Shown here piece after piece: positions 41,159-49,901 of a DNA stretch of 64,000 bases. Made by a program: the position numbers and the translations under genes. The stretch's first letter is position 1. Every line of letters starts with the position of its first letter. Below the pieces are notes generated by a model that did no database searches, had not been told where the DNA came from, and saw nothing but the letters and a program-made list of their open reading frames with translations. Source of the DNA: an uncultured Bacteroidales bacterium (GTDB taxonomy: Bacteria > Bacteroidota > Bacteroidia > Bacteroidales > P3); contig CAJUFX010000001.1 in assembly GCA_910586395.1 (NCBI GenBank), positions 70,416 to 134,415 on the forward strand, read 5' to 3'.

Positions 41159-43342
41159 TCAGACCGCCGGCTTGCGGTACAGCAAGACAGCCTCAGCCCC
41201 CATAAAAAGCAAGGCAAAAATAAGCAATATTTTCCACAATGGTATGGCCTGAGAGACGGAAACGAGGTCTTTTTTCGCGGCGGATGGAACGGGCGCGGCG
41301 GCAACGGCAGAGGCGGCGGTATCGGCCGCGGCCTGCGGATGGCGGTAGGTCTGCCACGCCTCCGAAGCGGACGGGTTCAAGGCCAACAGATCGACCAGCC
41401 GCCCCGAGGCGTCTTCCAGGCGGTAGTGTCCCGGCGGCAAGGTCTCCAGACCGTAGAGCCGCCGCTCTCCGGCCACCGCCCCAACCGGCGGACGATAGAC
41501 CACGGTGTCGGCCGCCGGCCTCCCCTGCGGCACGGCCACCAGACGCCAACCGTTGAAATTGGCGTCCGCGCCGTGCCCCGCGGCCGGCAGGCCATACCCG
41601 CCGCGCCGATCGGCCACATACAAAGGCCGCAGGCCGCCGCCTTCGGTCGCCATGCCGAGCAGGCATACGACAAAGCCGTAATGGTCCGTGAACGTGCTGT
41701 AGGCGGCTTCCCACGGCGCGGCAAACAGGTAGAGGCGGCCGTTGCCTATGCGGTAATCCGAGATAAAATCCGGCCACAGCGGCGTTTCCGTCGCCGCAAG
41801 TTCATAGCGTCCATGCACCGTCAAAGGCTCGGTGGCGGAAGACGCGCCGGTCGCGCCGGAGAACCGGGCCGAAGCCGCCGATCCGCCATTCAGGACGGCC
41901 TTGCGCCAGATCGGATGCCGAAAGGCCGTCTCCACGCGGATTTGCCGGGGGCGTGGCGCACAAGCCACATAACGGCCATAGACCGGATGGCCGACCAACG
42001 TCTGCAACCAGGCGTCGAGCGCGGCCACCGAAGGGGCGGCCGCCGCCGGCGAGTCCGGATTCGGGGCCGAGGCCGGTGGAGGCGGCACCACCGCCAGGCG
42101 ACCGCCCGAACGCAGATAGTCGCCCAGGCGGGCCGTCAGCGCCGACGGCCAAACCGACAGTCCTTCCGCCAAAACAAAGTCGGAGGCGGTCAAAGCCGTA
42201 TAGTCCAATCGGTTGAGCGGCACCGCCTCATAAATAAAGGCGGCATCCCGTCCGAAAAGCCGACGGGCGGCTCCACTCGGCCTTTGACCGTCATAAACGT
42301 GTAACACGCGGCAACGTGCCGGACGGTACAGGCTCAGATAAAAACAGTCGTTATAAGGCACGCTGTCGGGTTCCAAACGCAGTTCGGCGACATGAAAACC
42401 GGACGTCGCGAGTCTGAACGGCCAGACTTCGCACGTACGTTCGCCCGGCGAAAGCGAAACCCGACGTGCCGGCATCGCCTGCCCGTCCACAAGACATTGC
42501 AACCGCTTTTCGGCAGGGCCGCCGACCGACTGGCTGCGGCTGACCCAAACCCACAGCGTCCCCTCGCCCGTCACCGGCGATACCGCCTGCGCCAAAGCCG
42601 CGCTGTCGATATGCCAATCGTCGTAGGGGGCCGGCGTAAAGGCGAGATAGCGCGCCATACTGTCCGTGCGCCCCCCGCCCGACGGCCCCGACGGCCCCGC
42701 CAGCATCCCGCCGCGGCCATCCAACACCGTGGTCTGAAAATCGGAGATATAGATGCGCTGCACGGCTTGGGGCGGCACGCCTTGTTCCTCGGCGGCCGCC
42801 TGCATGCGGGCCGTCACTTCGTCCAGCGTCCTACAGGCGGGAGAGGGCCGCACGCCCGACAGGGCGTGCAGGGCGGCGGCCGGCGCGTGAAAAGCCTGCT
42901 CTGCCCCATCGAACGCATTGGTCAGAATCTGCACGCCGGCCGTTTCGGGCAAAGCGCGCACGATACGCGCGGCCGCCGCCCCGGCCGCCGCCGAGACCCG
43001 GCCATCCGCCGCGCCGTAAGGCGCGGACATGGAGAAAGAATTGTCGAGATAAAGGCTGTAGTAAGGCCTGTCCGCCCGCGCCAAGGCGGCGCCCTCTCCG
43101 CGCCATACCGGCTGCGCGAACGCGGCCACCAACAGGACGATGGCGGCGATACGGCACGCTAAAATCAGGCGGCGGCGCAACCGCCGCTGCCTCTCCTCCC
43201 GCTGCCGCGCCTGCCGCAAGGCCGCCACATGCGGAAAATACACGGTTTTGTAACGCTTCCATTCGAACAGATGCAACAAAACAGGCACGAGCACGAAAGC
43301 CCAGGCCCATAGATACTGAGGATGTACAAACGTCACAAACAT
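41159..43342 (-). CDS. BatA-domain membrane protein (aerotolerance-type)
   Basis: 727 residues. The N-terminal BatA domain is clear: FVHPQYLWAWAFVLVPVLLHLFEWKRYKTVYFPHVAALRQ, a basic stretch, then a second membrane segment ILACRIAAIVLLVAAFAQPVW. A vWA-like region begins YYSLYLDNSFSM, in which DNSFSM corresponds to the DxSxS metal site. The large extracytoplasmic middle has low-complexity Ala/Pro/Ser stretches, and a single membrane segment lies near the C-terminus. Stand-alone proteins of this layout are common in Bacteroidota; function is unknown. It starts 15 bp after aroC. Confidence 0.83.
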   Translation of the reverse strand: MFVTFVHPQYLWAWAFVLVPVLLHLFEWKRYKTVYFPHVAALRQARQREERQRRLRRRLILACRIAAIVLLVAAFAQPVWRGEGAALARADRPYYSLYLDNSFSMSAPYGAADGRVSAAAGAAAARIVRALPETAGVQILTNAFDGAEQAFHAPAAALHALSGVRPSPACRTLDEVTARMQAAAEEQGVPPQAVQRIYISDFQTTVLDGRGGMLAGPSGPSGGGRTDSMARYLAFTPAPYDDWHIDSAALAQAVSPVTGEGTLWVWVSRSQSVGGPAEKRLQCLVDGQAMPARRVSLSPGERTCEVWPFRLATSGFHVAELRLEPDSVPYNDCFYLSLYRPARCRVLHVYDGQRPSGAARRLFGRDAAFIYEAVPLNRLDYTALTASDFVLAEGLSVWPSALTARLGDYLRSGGRLAVVPPPPASAPNPDSPAAAAPSVAALDAWLQTLVGHPVYGRYVACAPRPRQIRVETAFRHPIWRKAVLNGGSAASARFSGATGASSATEPLTVHGRYELAATETPLWPDFISDYRIGNGRLYLFAAPWEAAYSTFTDHYGFVVCLLGMATEGGGLRPLYVADRRGGYGLPAAGHGADANFNGWRLVAVPQGRPAADTVVYRPPVGAVAGERRLYGLETLPPGHYRLEDASGRLVDLLALNPSASEAWQTYRHPQAAADTAASAVAAAPVPSAAKKDLVSVSQAIPLWKILLIFALLFMGAEAVLLYRKPAV

Positions 43343-43357
43343 AGCGGGCAGTCTGAT

Positions 43358-44476
43358 TTATCGATGCGCCGGAACGGTTCCGCCGCCAGTCTCCGGCAAA
43401 CGGCTGCGATAGGCCAACAGCAGGTCGGCCACCGTCAGGGCCGCCATCGCTTCCACAACCGGCACGGCGCGCGGCACACAGCATACATCGTGGCGGCCGC
43501 CCACCGTCTGCGCCCGCAAGCCCTCCTGTTTATGCCATAACCCGACCGGCCGCCCTAAGGTCGCAATCGGCTTGAAAGCCACGCGAAACCATATATCCTC
43601 GCCCGTACTGATGCCGCCGCGCACGCCGCCGCACAGGTTGCATTCGGTCCGCAAAACGCCTTGCGCGTCCACGCCCGCCCAGGCGTCGTTATGTTCGCTG
43701 CCATGCATGGCCGCCGCCTCAAAGCCCATGCCGACCTCAAAGCCGCGCGCCGCATTGATGCCCATCATCGCGGCCGCCAAACGCGCCGTCAGCTTGTCGT
43801 AAACAGGCTCGCCACAGCCCTTGGGCAGGCCGCGGATCACGCCGCGCACACAGCCGCCCACCGTATCACCCTCGGCCGCGCAACGCTTCAACTCCGCCTC
43901 CATGGCGGCGGCCGCGTCCGGCGCCGGACAATACAGCGGGGCATCATACACCCGCGCCAAATCATAGGCCGCATAAGGCGCACCGCAGCGCACCGCGCCT
44001 ATCTGCTCGGTATAGGCATAGACCTTTACGCCGGCGGTCTCTAAAAAACACTGCGCCAAAGCGCCGGCCGCCACGCGGGCGGCCGTCTCCCGCGCCGAAG
44101 CCCGCCCGCCGCCGCGCGCGTCCCGCCAACCGTATTTCGCGTCATACGTATCGTCGGCATGCGACGGCCGATAACTGTCCGCCATGGCCGCATAATCCGC
44201 GCTCCGCGCGTCGCGGTTCTCCATCACGAAAGCGACGGGCGTTCCCAACGTCCGCCCCTCGTATATCCCCGACAGAAAACGGACCTCGTCGGCTTCCTGC
44301 CGCGCGCTCGCCCCGGTCATGCCCGGCTGTCCGGGCCGCCGCCGGGCCATGAGCCGTTGCACGTATGCCGGATCGACCGGCACGCCCGCCGGCATGCCAT
44401 CGACCACGCCGCCTATCGCCGCACCGTGCGATTCGCCGAAAGAAGTAAACCTGAAAGATCGTCCAAACGTATTCAT
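43358..44476 (-). CDS. aroC: Chorismate synthase
   Basis: 372 residues; converts EPSP to chorismate using reduced FMN, the last shikimate step. Signatures FGESHGAAIGGVVDGMPAG at the N-terminus, GGGRASARETAARVAAGA in the middle and the C-terminal substrate-binding run (VGLWHKQEGL, then GGRHDVC) are present. The ATG at 44476 (MNTFGRSFRFTSFG) is preferred to 44530, which would start inside the rpsT terminator hairpin. It heads a unit with the BatA protein and probably parC. Confidence 0.96.
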   Translation of the reverse strand: MNTFGRSFRFTSFGESHGAAIGGVVDGMPAGVPVDPAYVQRLMARRRPGQPGMTGASARQEADEVRFLSGIYEGRTLGTPVAFVMENRDARSADYAAMADSYRPSHADDTYDAKYGWRDARGGGRASARETAARVAAGALAQCFLETAGVKVYAYTEQIGAVRCGAPYAAYDLARVYDAPLYCPAPDAAAAMEAELKRCAAEGDTVGGCVRGVIRGLPKGCGEPVYDKLTARLAAAMMGINAARGFEVGMGFEAAAMHGSEHNDAWAGVDAQGVLRTECNLCGGVRGGISTGEDIWFRVAFKPIATLGRPVGLWHKQEGLRAQTVGGRHDVCCVPRAVPVVEAMAALTVADLLLAYRSRLPETGGGTVPAHR

Positions 44477-44512
44477 AACCGTAGTTCCATCTTCACGCCC
44501 GACCAGGCGTAA

Positions 44513-44543
44513 TAAAAAAGCTCTACCCATTGCTGGATAGAGC
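44513..44543 (-). terminator. Terminator of rpsT
   Basis: The minus strand reads GCTCTATCCA-gcaa-TGGGTAGAGC (one mismatch) followed by TTTTTTATT. It separates rpsT from aroC. Confidence 0.88.
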
Positions 44544-44591
44544 CCAAAAAAATCATTATGAAAACAAAAAACTCTACAATCCTAACGAAAC

Positions 44592-44870
44592 CTATTTCGC
44601 GGTTTCGGCGGCTACCGCCGCAAGTTTACCGGCTTTCATCATAATCTGCGATTTGAGGTTCGCAGCCTTATTCTTGTGGATAATATGATGCTTGGCCAGT
44701 TTGTCCACCATAGAAACCATCGTGGGAGTCTTAGCCTTTACTTCCTCCACCGAAGTCAAAGCTCTGAAATCTCTCAACGCATTGCGCATCGTCTTGGCAT
44801 AATAACGATTATGCTCTCTCTTGGTTTCCGTCGAACGAATCCGTTTTATGGATGATTTGTGGTTTGCCAT
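44592..44870 (-). CDS. rpsT: 30S ribosomal protein bS20
   Basis: 92 residues, highly basic and helical: MANHKSSIKRIRSTETKREHN opening, KTMRNALRDF, and the conserved LAKHHIIHKNKAANLKSQI. It binds 16S rRNA at the body of the 30S subunit. It is 25 bp after tRNA-Glu and probably transcribed with it from the promoter at 44987-45017. Confidence 0.97.
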   Translation of the reverse strand: MANHKSSIKRIRSTETKREHNRYYAKTMRNALRDFRALTSVEEVKAKTPTMVSMVDKLAKHHIIHKNKAANLKSQIMMKAGKLAAVAAETAK

Positions 44871-44895
44871 TACTCTTTACAACATTTATTATTTG

Positions 44896-44970
44896 TAGCC
44901 CGTAGGGGATTCGAACCCCTGATTTCAAGAATGAAAATCTTGCGTCCTAGGCCAACTAGACGAACGGGCC
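44896..44970 (-). tRNA. tRNA-Glu (anticodon UUC)
   Basis: A full cloverleaf of 75 nt: acceptor GGCCCGU pairs with ACGGGCU, D-arm GUCUAGUUGGCCUAGGAC, anticodon stem CAAGA/UCUUG with loop UUUUCAU (anticodon UUC), T-arm AGGGGUUCGAAUCCCCU, discriminator A. CCA is not encoded. Glu is read by sequence and by the identity-typical start. Confidence 0.97.
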
Positions 44971-44986
44971 AGCCTTAAAGGGAGTG

Positions 44987-45017
44987 CAAAGGTACAACTT
45001 TTTTTTGTATCTGCAAC
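44987..45017 (-). promoter_or_regulatory. Promoter of tRNA-Glu and rpsT
   Basis: On the minus strand TACCTTTG (44987-44994) is the -7 box, with GTTG (45014-45017) 19 bp upstream in the -33 position. It lies about 17 bp before the tRNA 5' end. Confidence 0.65.
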
Positions 45018-45111
45018 AATTTTCTCAAACTTTTTTTACATCCCGGTGGTGTCCTCTTCCAAAGACACACCGCAAGCACATAACAATCAGCAAAATCAGC
45101 ACAAGCCCGTT

Positions 45112-45804
45112 TTACTTTTTGTTGGCCGAAACGGCCAACAAAATCCCCAAGACGACCCCCAGTAAAGCGGCAAACAACACCTGCCACTGGGCCGGCAACA
45201 TAAACGTGACCGTATGCGCCGGAATCCAAAAGAACGGGATGGTCTTCTTGAACACAAAGTTCCACTGCACCTCCCAATTCAGGTTCGCCAAAATATGGCT
45301 GAACGGTATCGGCGTCACCAACGCTTTCAACCGGCCGCCCTGCGCCAAGATATGCGTATCGCTCACCTTGTGCAGCAACATGAAAACGGGTGCGAAAGAC
45401 GTGTTCTGCAACAACGATATCGCGAACGCGCCGCCGAATTTTGTCCAACTCAAATCGCCCTGCATGGCCGCCGCCACGCGGCCTCCGGTCTCGAAGATGC
45501 CGTCGCACAATACCGGCACCCCCTTGCCGAAAACCCGCATCGCCATGACGATCCACGCCCCGAGAAAACCCCATACAATCATGCGCGGCCACAGGCCGAA
45601 GCCTTTTTCATAATAATGTCCGGTACGCAGACGCAACGCGATGACCTCGCCGAACGTGGACAGCAACGCGAACTTGACGAAACCGGTCAGTATCGGCATC
45701 CGCGCATTGGCGTTAAAATAGAACGCCTGAACCTCTCCTATCAAAAAAAAGGGGCATAGCACGATGCATGCCCCTATGATGACCCACCAGTCTTCCCTTT
45801 TCAT
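45112..45804 (-). CDS. Mpv17/PMP22-like integral membrane protein
   Basis: 230 residues with about five hydrophobic segments. The C-terminal part NWEVQWNFVFKKTIPFFWIPAHTVTFMLP resembles the eukaryotic Mpv17/PMP22 signature, and I recall proteins of this kind being assigned to that family in Bacteroidota. Its bacterial function is unknown; channel-like activity is only suggested for eukaryotic relatives. It starts 8 bp after the acyl-CoA synthetase stop, so it is probably co-transcribed with acd and buk. Confidence 0.65.
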   Translation of the reverse strand: MKREDWWVIIGACIVLCPFFLIGEVQAFYFNANARMPILTGFVKFALLSTFGEVIALRLRTGHYYEKGFGLWPRMIVWGFLGAWIVMAMRVFGKGVPVLCDGIFETGGRVAAAMQGDLSWTKFGGAFAISLLQNTSFAPVFMLLHKVSDTHILAQGGRLKALVTPIPFSHILANLNWEVQWNFVFKKTIPFFWIPAHTVTFMLPAQWQVLFAALLGVVLGILLAVSANKK

Positions 45805-45812
45805 GACTTGGC

Positions 45813-47870
45813 TTACTTCTGAATACGGATTCTGGCATCCACGGCCACGACCTGTTTGGCATTGCCCAACAATGGATTGATATCCATTTCCTGAATTTCG
45901 GGCGCGACGGCCACCAATTTGGAAAGCGATTCCACAACCTTGGCGAAGGCCTCGATATCGACGCCTTCCTGACCGCGTACGCCTTGCAACATCTTATAGC
46001 CTTTCAGGCGTTCGATCATGCCTTTGGCCGCCTTGGCCGTCACGGGCGCCAGCCCCGTCTGTACATCTTTGAGCACTTCAATGAAAATACCGCCCAAACC
46101 GCACAATATCATATGCCCGAACTTCGGCTCATATTTGACGCCGGCAAAAATCTCCATGCCCGAAAGCATCGGTTGCATCAGTATCGCCGTCGTATCCTTA
46201 ATCTTAATCATGCGTTCGAATTCGGCCTTGACCGTCGCGGCATCCTTGACGTTGAGGACAACCCCGCCCACATCCGACTTATGCACGGGGCCGACGACCT
46301 TCATCACAAGCGGATAACCGAGTTTGTCAGCCGCGGCCACGGCCGCTTCCGCCGTATCGACCACGGCCTCGCCGGCACGCGGCACACCGCAGGCATCGAG
46401 CAGAATCTGAATCTGATCGGGCGAGAGATAGCCATCCGGATTGTTTTCAATCACTTTGCGAATCGCGGCTTGATCCACGCCGTCGAGGCTGACCGTGTCG
46501 GTATCGGGCGCCGGCGCATGGAATACGCGCCCCAAAGCCGAGCCGAACACAACCTCATCGGCGAAATTGATGCGGTTCTTTCCGAGGAACTCGTCCAACT
46601 CTTCCCGCGCCGTGACAACGGCCGGCAATATCGGATAAATCGGCTTTTTGGACGTTTTCATCTTTTCGTCCAACAAGCGATAGACATCGAAAATACGCAC
46701 CAAGCCCGGCGTACCGAAAATGACGGCCATCGCGTCGATTTCATCGAAATCGTTGTTGCAGGCGTCGATGATTTTGCCCAAATGCTCGGCCGTACCCGTG
46801 GCCAAAAAGTCAATCGGGTTGGCGACGGAAGAACCGGCAAACAGCTGTTCTTTCAACGGCTGCGCCTTGACCGGATCAATCTTCGGCACGTTCAAACCCG
46901 CCTTCGACAAAGCGTCGGTCAGCATGACGGCCGGACCGCCCGCATGCGTGATAATCGCGATGTTCTTGCCCTTGAGTTCCGGATGCTGGAAAATGGAAGC
47001 CACCGTCATCAAATCCTGACGACCGTAGCAACGCACGATGCCGGCTTTGCGGAACAAGGCATCGACCGCCACATCCGACGAAGCCAACGCCCCCGTATGC
47101 GAGGAGGCCGCGCGCGAACCGGCTTCGGAGGCACCGGCCTTGACGGCGGCGATCTTACAGCCTTTCTGAATCAGCGACTGCGCGTGTTTGAGCAACTTCT
47201 GCGGATTGCGGATATTCTCGATATAGAGCAATTTGACGCGGGAACTCGTTGCCGGATCGAACGTCTCGTCAAGATGCTCCAATATTTCCTCCACGCCCAA
47301 CTGGGCCGAATTGCCCACCGTAAAGACGCTGGCGAAACGCAGGCCGGCCGGAATCGAAGCTTCGAGGATAAACACGCCCGTGGCACCGCTGCCCGTGATG
47401 AAATCGCAACCTTTCGGATCCAGTTCCGGCATCGGGCCGGTAAAAATACTGCGGTGGTAGGGCGTCAGAATACCCGTGCAGTTGGGACCTATCAAGGCCG
47501 CCCCTACCGCGTTGCAGGAAGCCACGATTTTATCTTCCAGCACCTTGCCCTCATGGCTTTCCTCGCCGAAACCGGCCGAAATGATGATGACGGCCCGCGT
47601 ATTCTTCTCCTTGGTCAGCACCTCAACGGTGTCGGGCGCGTATTTGGCCGCGATGGCGATGACGGCCAGATCCACCTCCGGCAGATCCTTGACGTTGTGG
47701 CAACAGCGAATCCCCTGGATTTCGTCCTCTTTCGGGTTCACGGCATAGACCTGTCCCTGGAACTTACCGTCCAATATATGTTTGAGCACACGACCGCCCG
47801 GTTTGGAAATATCGTTGGACGCGCCGACCACGACAATCGACTTCGGTTTGAATAACGCCGGATTGATCAT
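45813..47870 (-). CDS. ADP-forming acyl-CoA (acetyl-CoA) synthetase, fused alpha-beta
   Basis: 685 residues. The alpha part (1 to about 450) starts with the CoA-binding fold FKPKSIVVVGASNDISKPGG, followed by the phospho-His site SSHTGALASSD (His258). The beta part (about 460-685) is an ATP-grasp domain (LGYPLVMKVVGPVHKSDVGGV). The enzyme converts acyl-CoA, ADP and phosphate to acid, CoA and ATP, conserving energy in fermentation; the chain length preferred cannot be told. It lies 22 bp after butyrate kinase and 8 bp before the Mpv17-like gene. Confidence 0.93.
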   Translation of the reverse strand: MINPALFKPKSIVVVGASNDISKPGGRVLKHILDGKFQGQVYAVNPKEDEIQGIRCCHNVKDLPEVDLAVIAIAAKYAPDTVEVLTKEKNTRAVIIISAGFGEESHEGKVLEDKIVASCNAVGAALIGPNCTGILTPYHRSIFTGPMPELDPKGCDFITGSGATGVFILEASIPAGLRFASVFTVGNSAQLGVEEILEHLDETFDPATSSRVKLLYIENIRNPQKLLKHAQSLIQKGCKIAAVKAGASEAGSRAASSHTGALASSDVAVDALFRKAGIVRCYGRQDLMTVASIFQHPELKGKNIAIITHAGGPAVMLTDALSKAGLNVPKIDPVKAQPLKEQLFAGSSVANPIDFLATGTAEHLGKIIDACNNDFDEIDAMAVIFGTPGLVRIFDVYRLLDEKMKTSKKPIYPILPAVVTAREELDEFLGKNRINFADEVVFGSALGRVFHAPAPDTDTVSLDGVDQAAIRKVIENNPDGYLSPDQIQILLDACGVPRAGEAVVDTAEAAVAAADKLGYPLVMKVVGPVHKSDVGGVVLNVKDAATVKAEFERMIKIKDTTAILMQPMLSGMEIFAGVKYEPKFGHMILCGLGGIFIEVLKDVQTGLAPVTAKAAKGMIERLKGYKMLQGVRGQEGVDIEAFAKVVESLSKLVAVAPEIQEMDINPLLGNAKQVVAVDARIRIQK

Positions 47871-47892
47871 AACCTTACTCCTTTATTTATTG

Positions 47893-48969
47893 TTAGCAAT
47901 ATACTTTAGCGGTCAGTTCGCCTTGATCCAACATCACGGCGTTCATGGCCAAAGCCTTCATTTCGTCTTCGCCCGGATAAACGGCCACCGGCGCGATGAA
48001 AGAAACTTTCTCTTTCAAGGATTCCACAAACGGCTTGCCGTAAGCGATGCCGCCCGTCACGAGAATGGCATCCACCTTGCCTTTCAGCACCGTCGCCATC
48101 GCTCCGATTTCCTTGGCCACCTGATAAACCATGGCTTCCTGTATCATCGCGGCCTTGGCGTCGCCGTCCTTGGCTTTCACTTCCACGTCATAAGCGTCGT
48201 TCGTATTCAGATAGCCCACGTAACCGCCTTGACCGCAAATCATCTTCTTCAACTGCGGCAACGTATATTGTCCGCTGAAACAAGCTTTTACCAGCGAACC
48301 CACAGGCAGGCCGCCGGAACGTTCGGGCGAAAAGGGACCGTCGCCGTCCAAGGCGTTGTTCACGTCTATGGCCTTGCCCTTTTCGTGGGCCGCCACGCTG
48401 ATGCCGCCCCCCAAATGCGCGACGATCAGATTCAAATCCTCGTACTTTTTGCCGTTCTCTTTGGCATAAGTGCGTGCAATCGCCTTTTGGTTCAACGCAT
48501 GGAAAATCGAAATGCGCTCGAAAGCCGGATGTCCGGAAATACGCGCCACGTCCTGCAACTCGTCCACAACCACCGGGTCGGCGATATAGGCCTTCGCGCC
48601 GATCTGAGCCGCCAGGTCGGCCGCAATCAGACCGCCCAGATTGCTCGCATGCTCGCCTTGAACGCCTTTGCGCAAATCGGCCAGCAACGCGTCGTTCACT
48701 TCGTAAATGCCGGAAGCGATCGGCTTGACCAAACCGCCGCGACCCACGATATAAGCGATATCGTCTATGGCTATTCCCTCTTCTTTCAGCACATTTAAAA
48801 TAACATTCTTACGAAATTCAAACTGGTCGGCTATCTTTTCAAACGGTGCCAATTCTTCGGATGAATGCTTGAGGTTCTTCTGAAAGACATTGTTCTCGCC
48901 TTCGAAAAGCGCGATTTTGGTAGAGGTTGATCCCGGATTGATCGTCAGGATTTTAACGTTCTTTGCCAT
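47893..48969 (-). CDS. buk: Butyrate kinase-family acyl kinase
   Basis: 358 residues of the acetokinase superfamily: phosphate-1 motif ILTINPGSTSTKIALF, VGRGGLVKPI, central HLGGGISVAAHEKGKAIDVNNALDGDGPFSPERSGG and TGGIAYG. This pattern is that of Buk rather than AckA. It makes ATP from butyryl (or branched-chain acyl) phosphate. The ATG at 48969 is chosen because the longer frame reads back through the tRNA-Pro terminator. The usual partner phosphotransbutyrylase (ptb) is not adjacent; an ADP-forming synthetase gene takes that place. Confidence 0.94.
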   Translation of the reverse strand: MAKNVKILTINPGSTSTKIALFEGENNVFQKNLKHSSEELAPFEKIADQFEFRKNVILNVLKEEGIAIDDIAYIVGRGGLVKPIASGIYEVNDALLADLRKGVQGEHASNLGGLIAADLAAQIGAKAYIADPVVVDELQDVARISGHPAFERISIFHALNQKAIARTYAKENGKKYEDLNLIVAHLGGGISVAAHEKGKAIDVNNALDGDGPFSPERSGGLPVGSLVKACFSGQYTLPQLKKMICGQGGYVGYLNTNDAYDVEVKAKDGDAKAAMIQEAMVYQVAKEIGAMATVLKGKVDAILVTGGIAYGKPFVESLKEKVSFIAPVAVYPGEDEMKALAMNAVMLDQGELTAKVYC

Positions 48970-49009
48970 GTTTGATAAAGTATTTCTATTTGGTTTTTTA
49001 TTCTCGCAA

Positions 49010-49046
49010 TAAAATAAAAAAGCGCTTACTCCCAAAGGTAAGCGCT
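49010..49046 (-). terminator. Terminator of tRNA-Pro
   Basis: AGCGCTTAC and GTAAGCGCT form a perfect 9-bp stem (49021-49046); on the minus strand it is followed by a T-rich run. It separates tRNA-Pro from buk, so buk should have its own promoter or depend on read-through. Confidence 0.9.
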
Positions 49047-49055
49047 CCGCTTTTG

Positions 49056-49129
49056 TCGGGATGACAAGATTCGAACTTGCGACCACACGCCCCCCAGACG
49101 CGTACTCTACCGGACTGAGCTACATCCCG
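49056..49129 (-). tRNA. tRNA-Pro (anticodon GGG)
   Basis: 74 nt: acceptor CGGGAUG pairs with CAUCCCG, D-arm AGCUCAGUCCGGUAGAGU, anticodon stem CGCGU/GCGUG with loop CUGGGGG (anticodon GGG), T-arm GCAAGUUCGAAUCUUGU, discriminator A. The first base C is typical of tRNA-Pro. CCA is not encoded. Confidence 0.96.
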
Positions 49130-49145
49130 AACGCTAAATCGGTTG

Positions 49146-49177
49146 CAAAAGTAATTTTTTTTTCCAAAAAATCCAAA
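49146..49177 (-). promoter_or_regulatory. Promoter of tRNA-Pro
   Basis: On the minus strand TTTG (49174-49177), 20 bp, then TACTTTTG (49146-49153): a textbook Bacteroidetes promoter about 17 bp before the tRNA 5' end. Confidence 0.8.
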
Positions 49178-49220
49178 TTGTCTCTCTTCCAATCCACCAT
49201 ACGTCCACGTGCCGACAGTC

Positions 49221-49880
49221 TCAGGCCAATTCGGCCAACAGGCTGATACCGCTCCGCACGCGTTCCTCCATCTCCACCTTGATGGCGGCCGTCAAAGGCA
49301 GAAAGATATCGACCCGCGAACCGAACTTGATAAAGCCCAATTCCTGTCCGCGCAACACACGTTCTCCCACCTTGGCATAGGAAACGATGCGGCGCGCCAC
49401 GGCCCCCGCTATCTGCCGCACGAGGATTTCCGTCCCGTCCGCCGTCCGCAACACGACCGTATTGCGCTCGTTCAACGTGGAGGACTTCGGATGCCAGGCC
49501 ACCAAATAACGTCCCGGATGATACTTCCGGTAAATAATCTCGCCGTCTATCGGATAACGGTTCACATGCACGTTGGCCGGCGACATGAAGACGGATATCC
49601 GTATCCTTTCGTCATCGAAATATTCCGGATCCTTTACCTTGGCGATATCCACAACGACGCCGTCGGCCGGCGAAACGACGCTACCGTCGGTGTGCGACGG
49701 ATACTCCCGTTTCGGCATTCTGAAAAAGCAGACGACCAGCCCCCATTGCACGAAACACAATGTCCAGCAGACAGCCGTCAGCCAACGCCACGGACAAAAT
49801 ATATTGACGGCCAACCCAATGGCTATAAAAACAACGCCCGTCCACAAGATAATATGCCGGCCTTCCCTATGTATTTTCAT
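49221..49880 (-). CDS. psd: Phosphatidylserine decarboxylase proenzyme
   Basis: 219 residues, the short archaeal-type form. Two N-terminal membrane segments (about 9-50) anchor it. VVSPADGVVVDIA, FMSPANVHVNRYP and the self-cleavage site FGS (Gly187-Ser188, in LGFIKFGSRVDIFLP) are present; Ser188 becomes the pyruvoyl cofactor. It makes phosphatidylethanolamine. It follows cdsA by 21 bp, so two non-consecutive phospholipid steps are co-transcribed; pssA is not here. Confidence 0.95.
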   Translation of the reverse strand: MKIHREGRHIILWTGVVFIAIGLAVNIFCPWRWLTAVCWTLCFVQWGLVVCFFRMPKREYPSHTDGSVVSPADGVVVDIAKVKDPEYFDDERIRISVFMSPANVHVNRYPIDGEIIYRKYHPGRYLVAWHPKSSTLNERNTVVLRTADGTEILVRQIAGAVARRIVSYAKVGERVLRGQELGFIKFGSRVDIFLPLTAAIKVEMEERVRSGISLLAELA

Positions 49881-49901
49881 GAACCTCTTATTTCTTAAAA
49901 T

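Noticed and set aside
45984..47855. 623-codon open frame on the + strand across the ADP-forming synthetase
   Set aside because: Shadow of the real gene; composition is His/Arg-rich without domains.
44896..49129. Integrative element at tRNA-Glu or tRNA-Pro
   Set aside because: No integrase, no att-like repeat of a tRNA 3' end, and flanking genes are ordinary metabolism with unchanged base composition.
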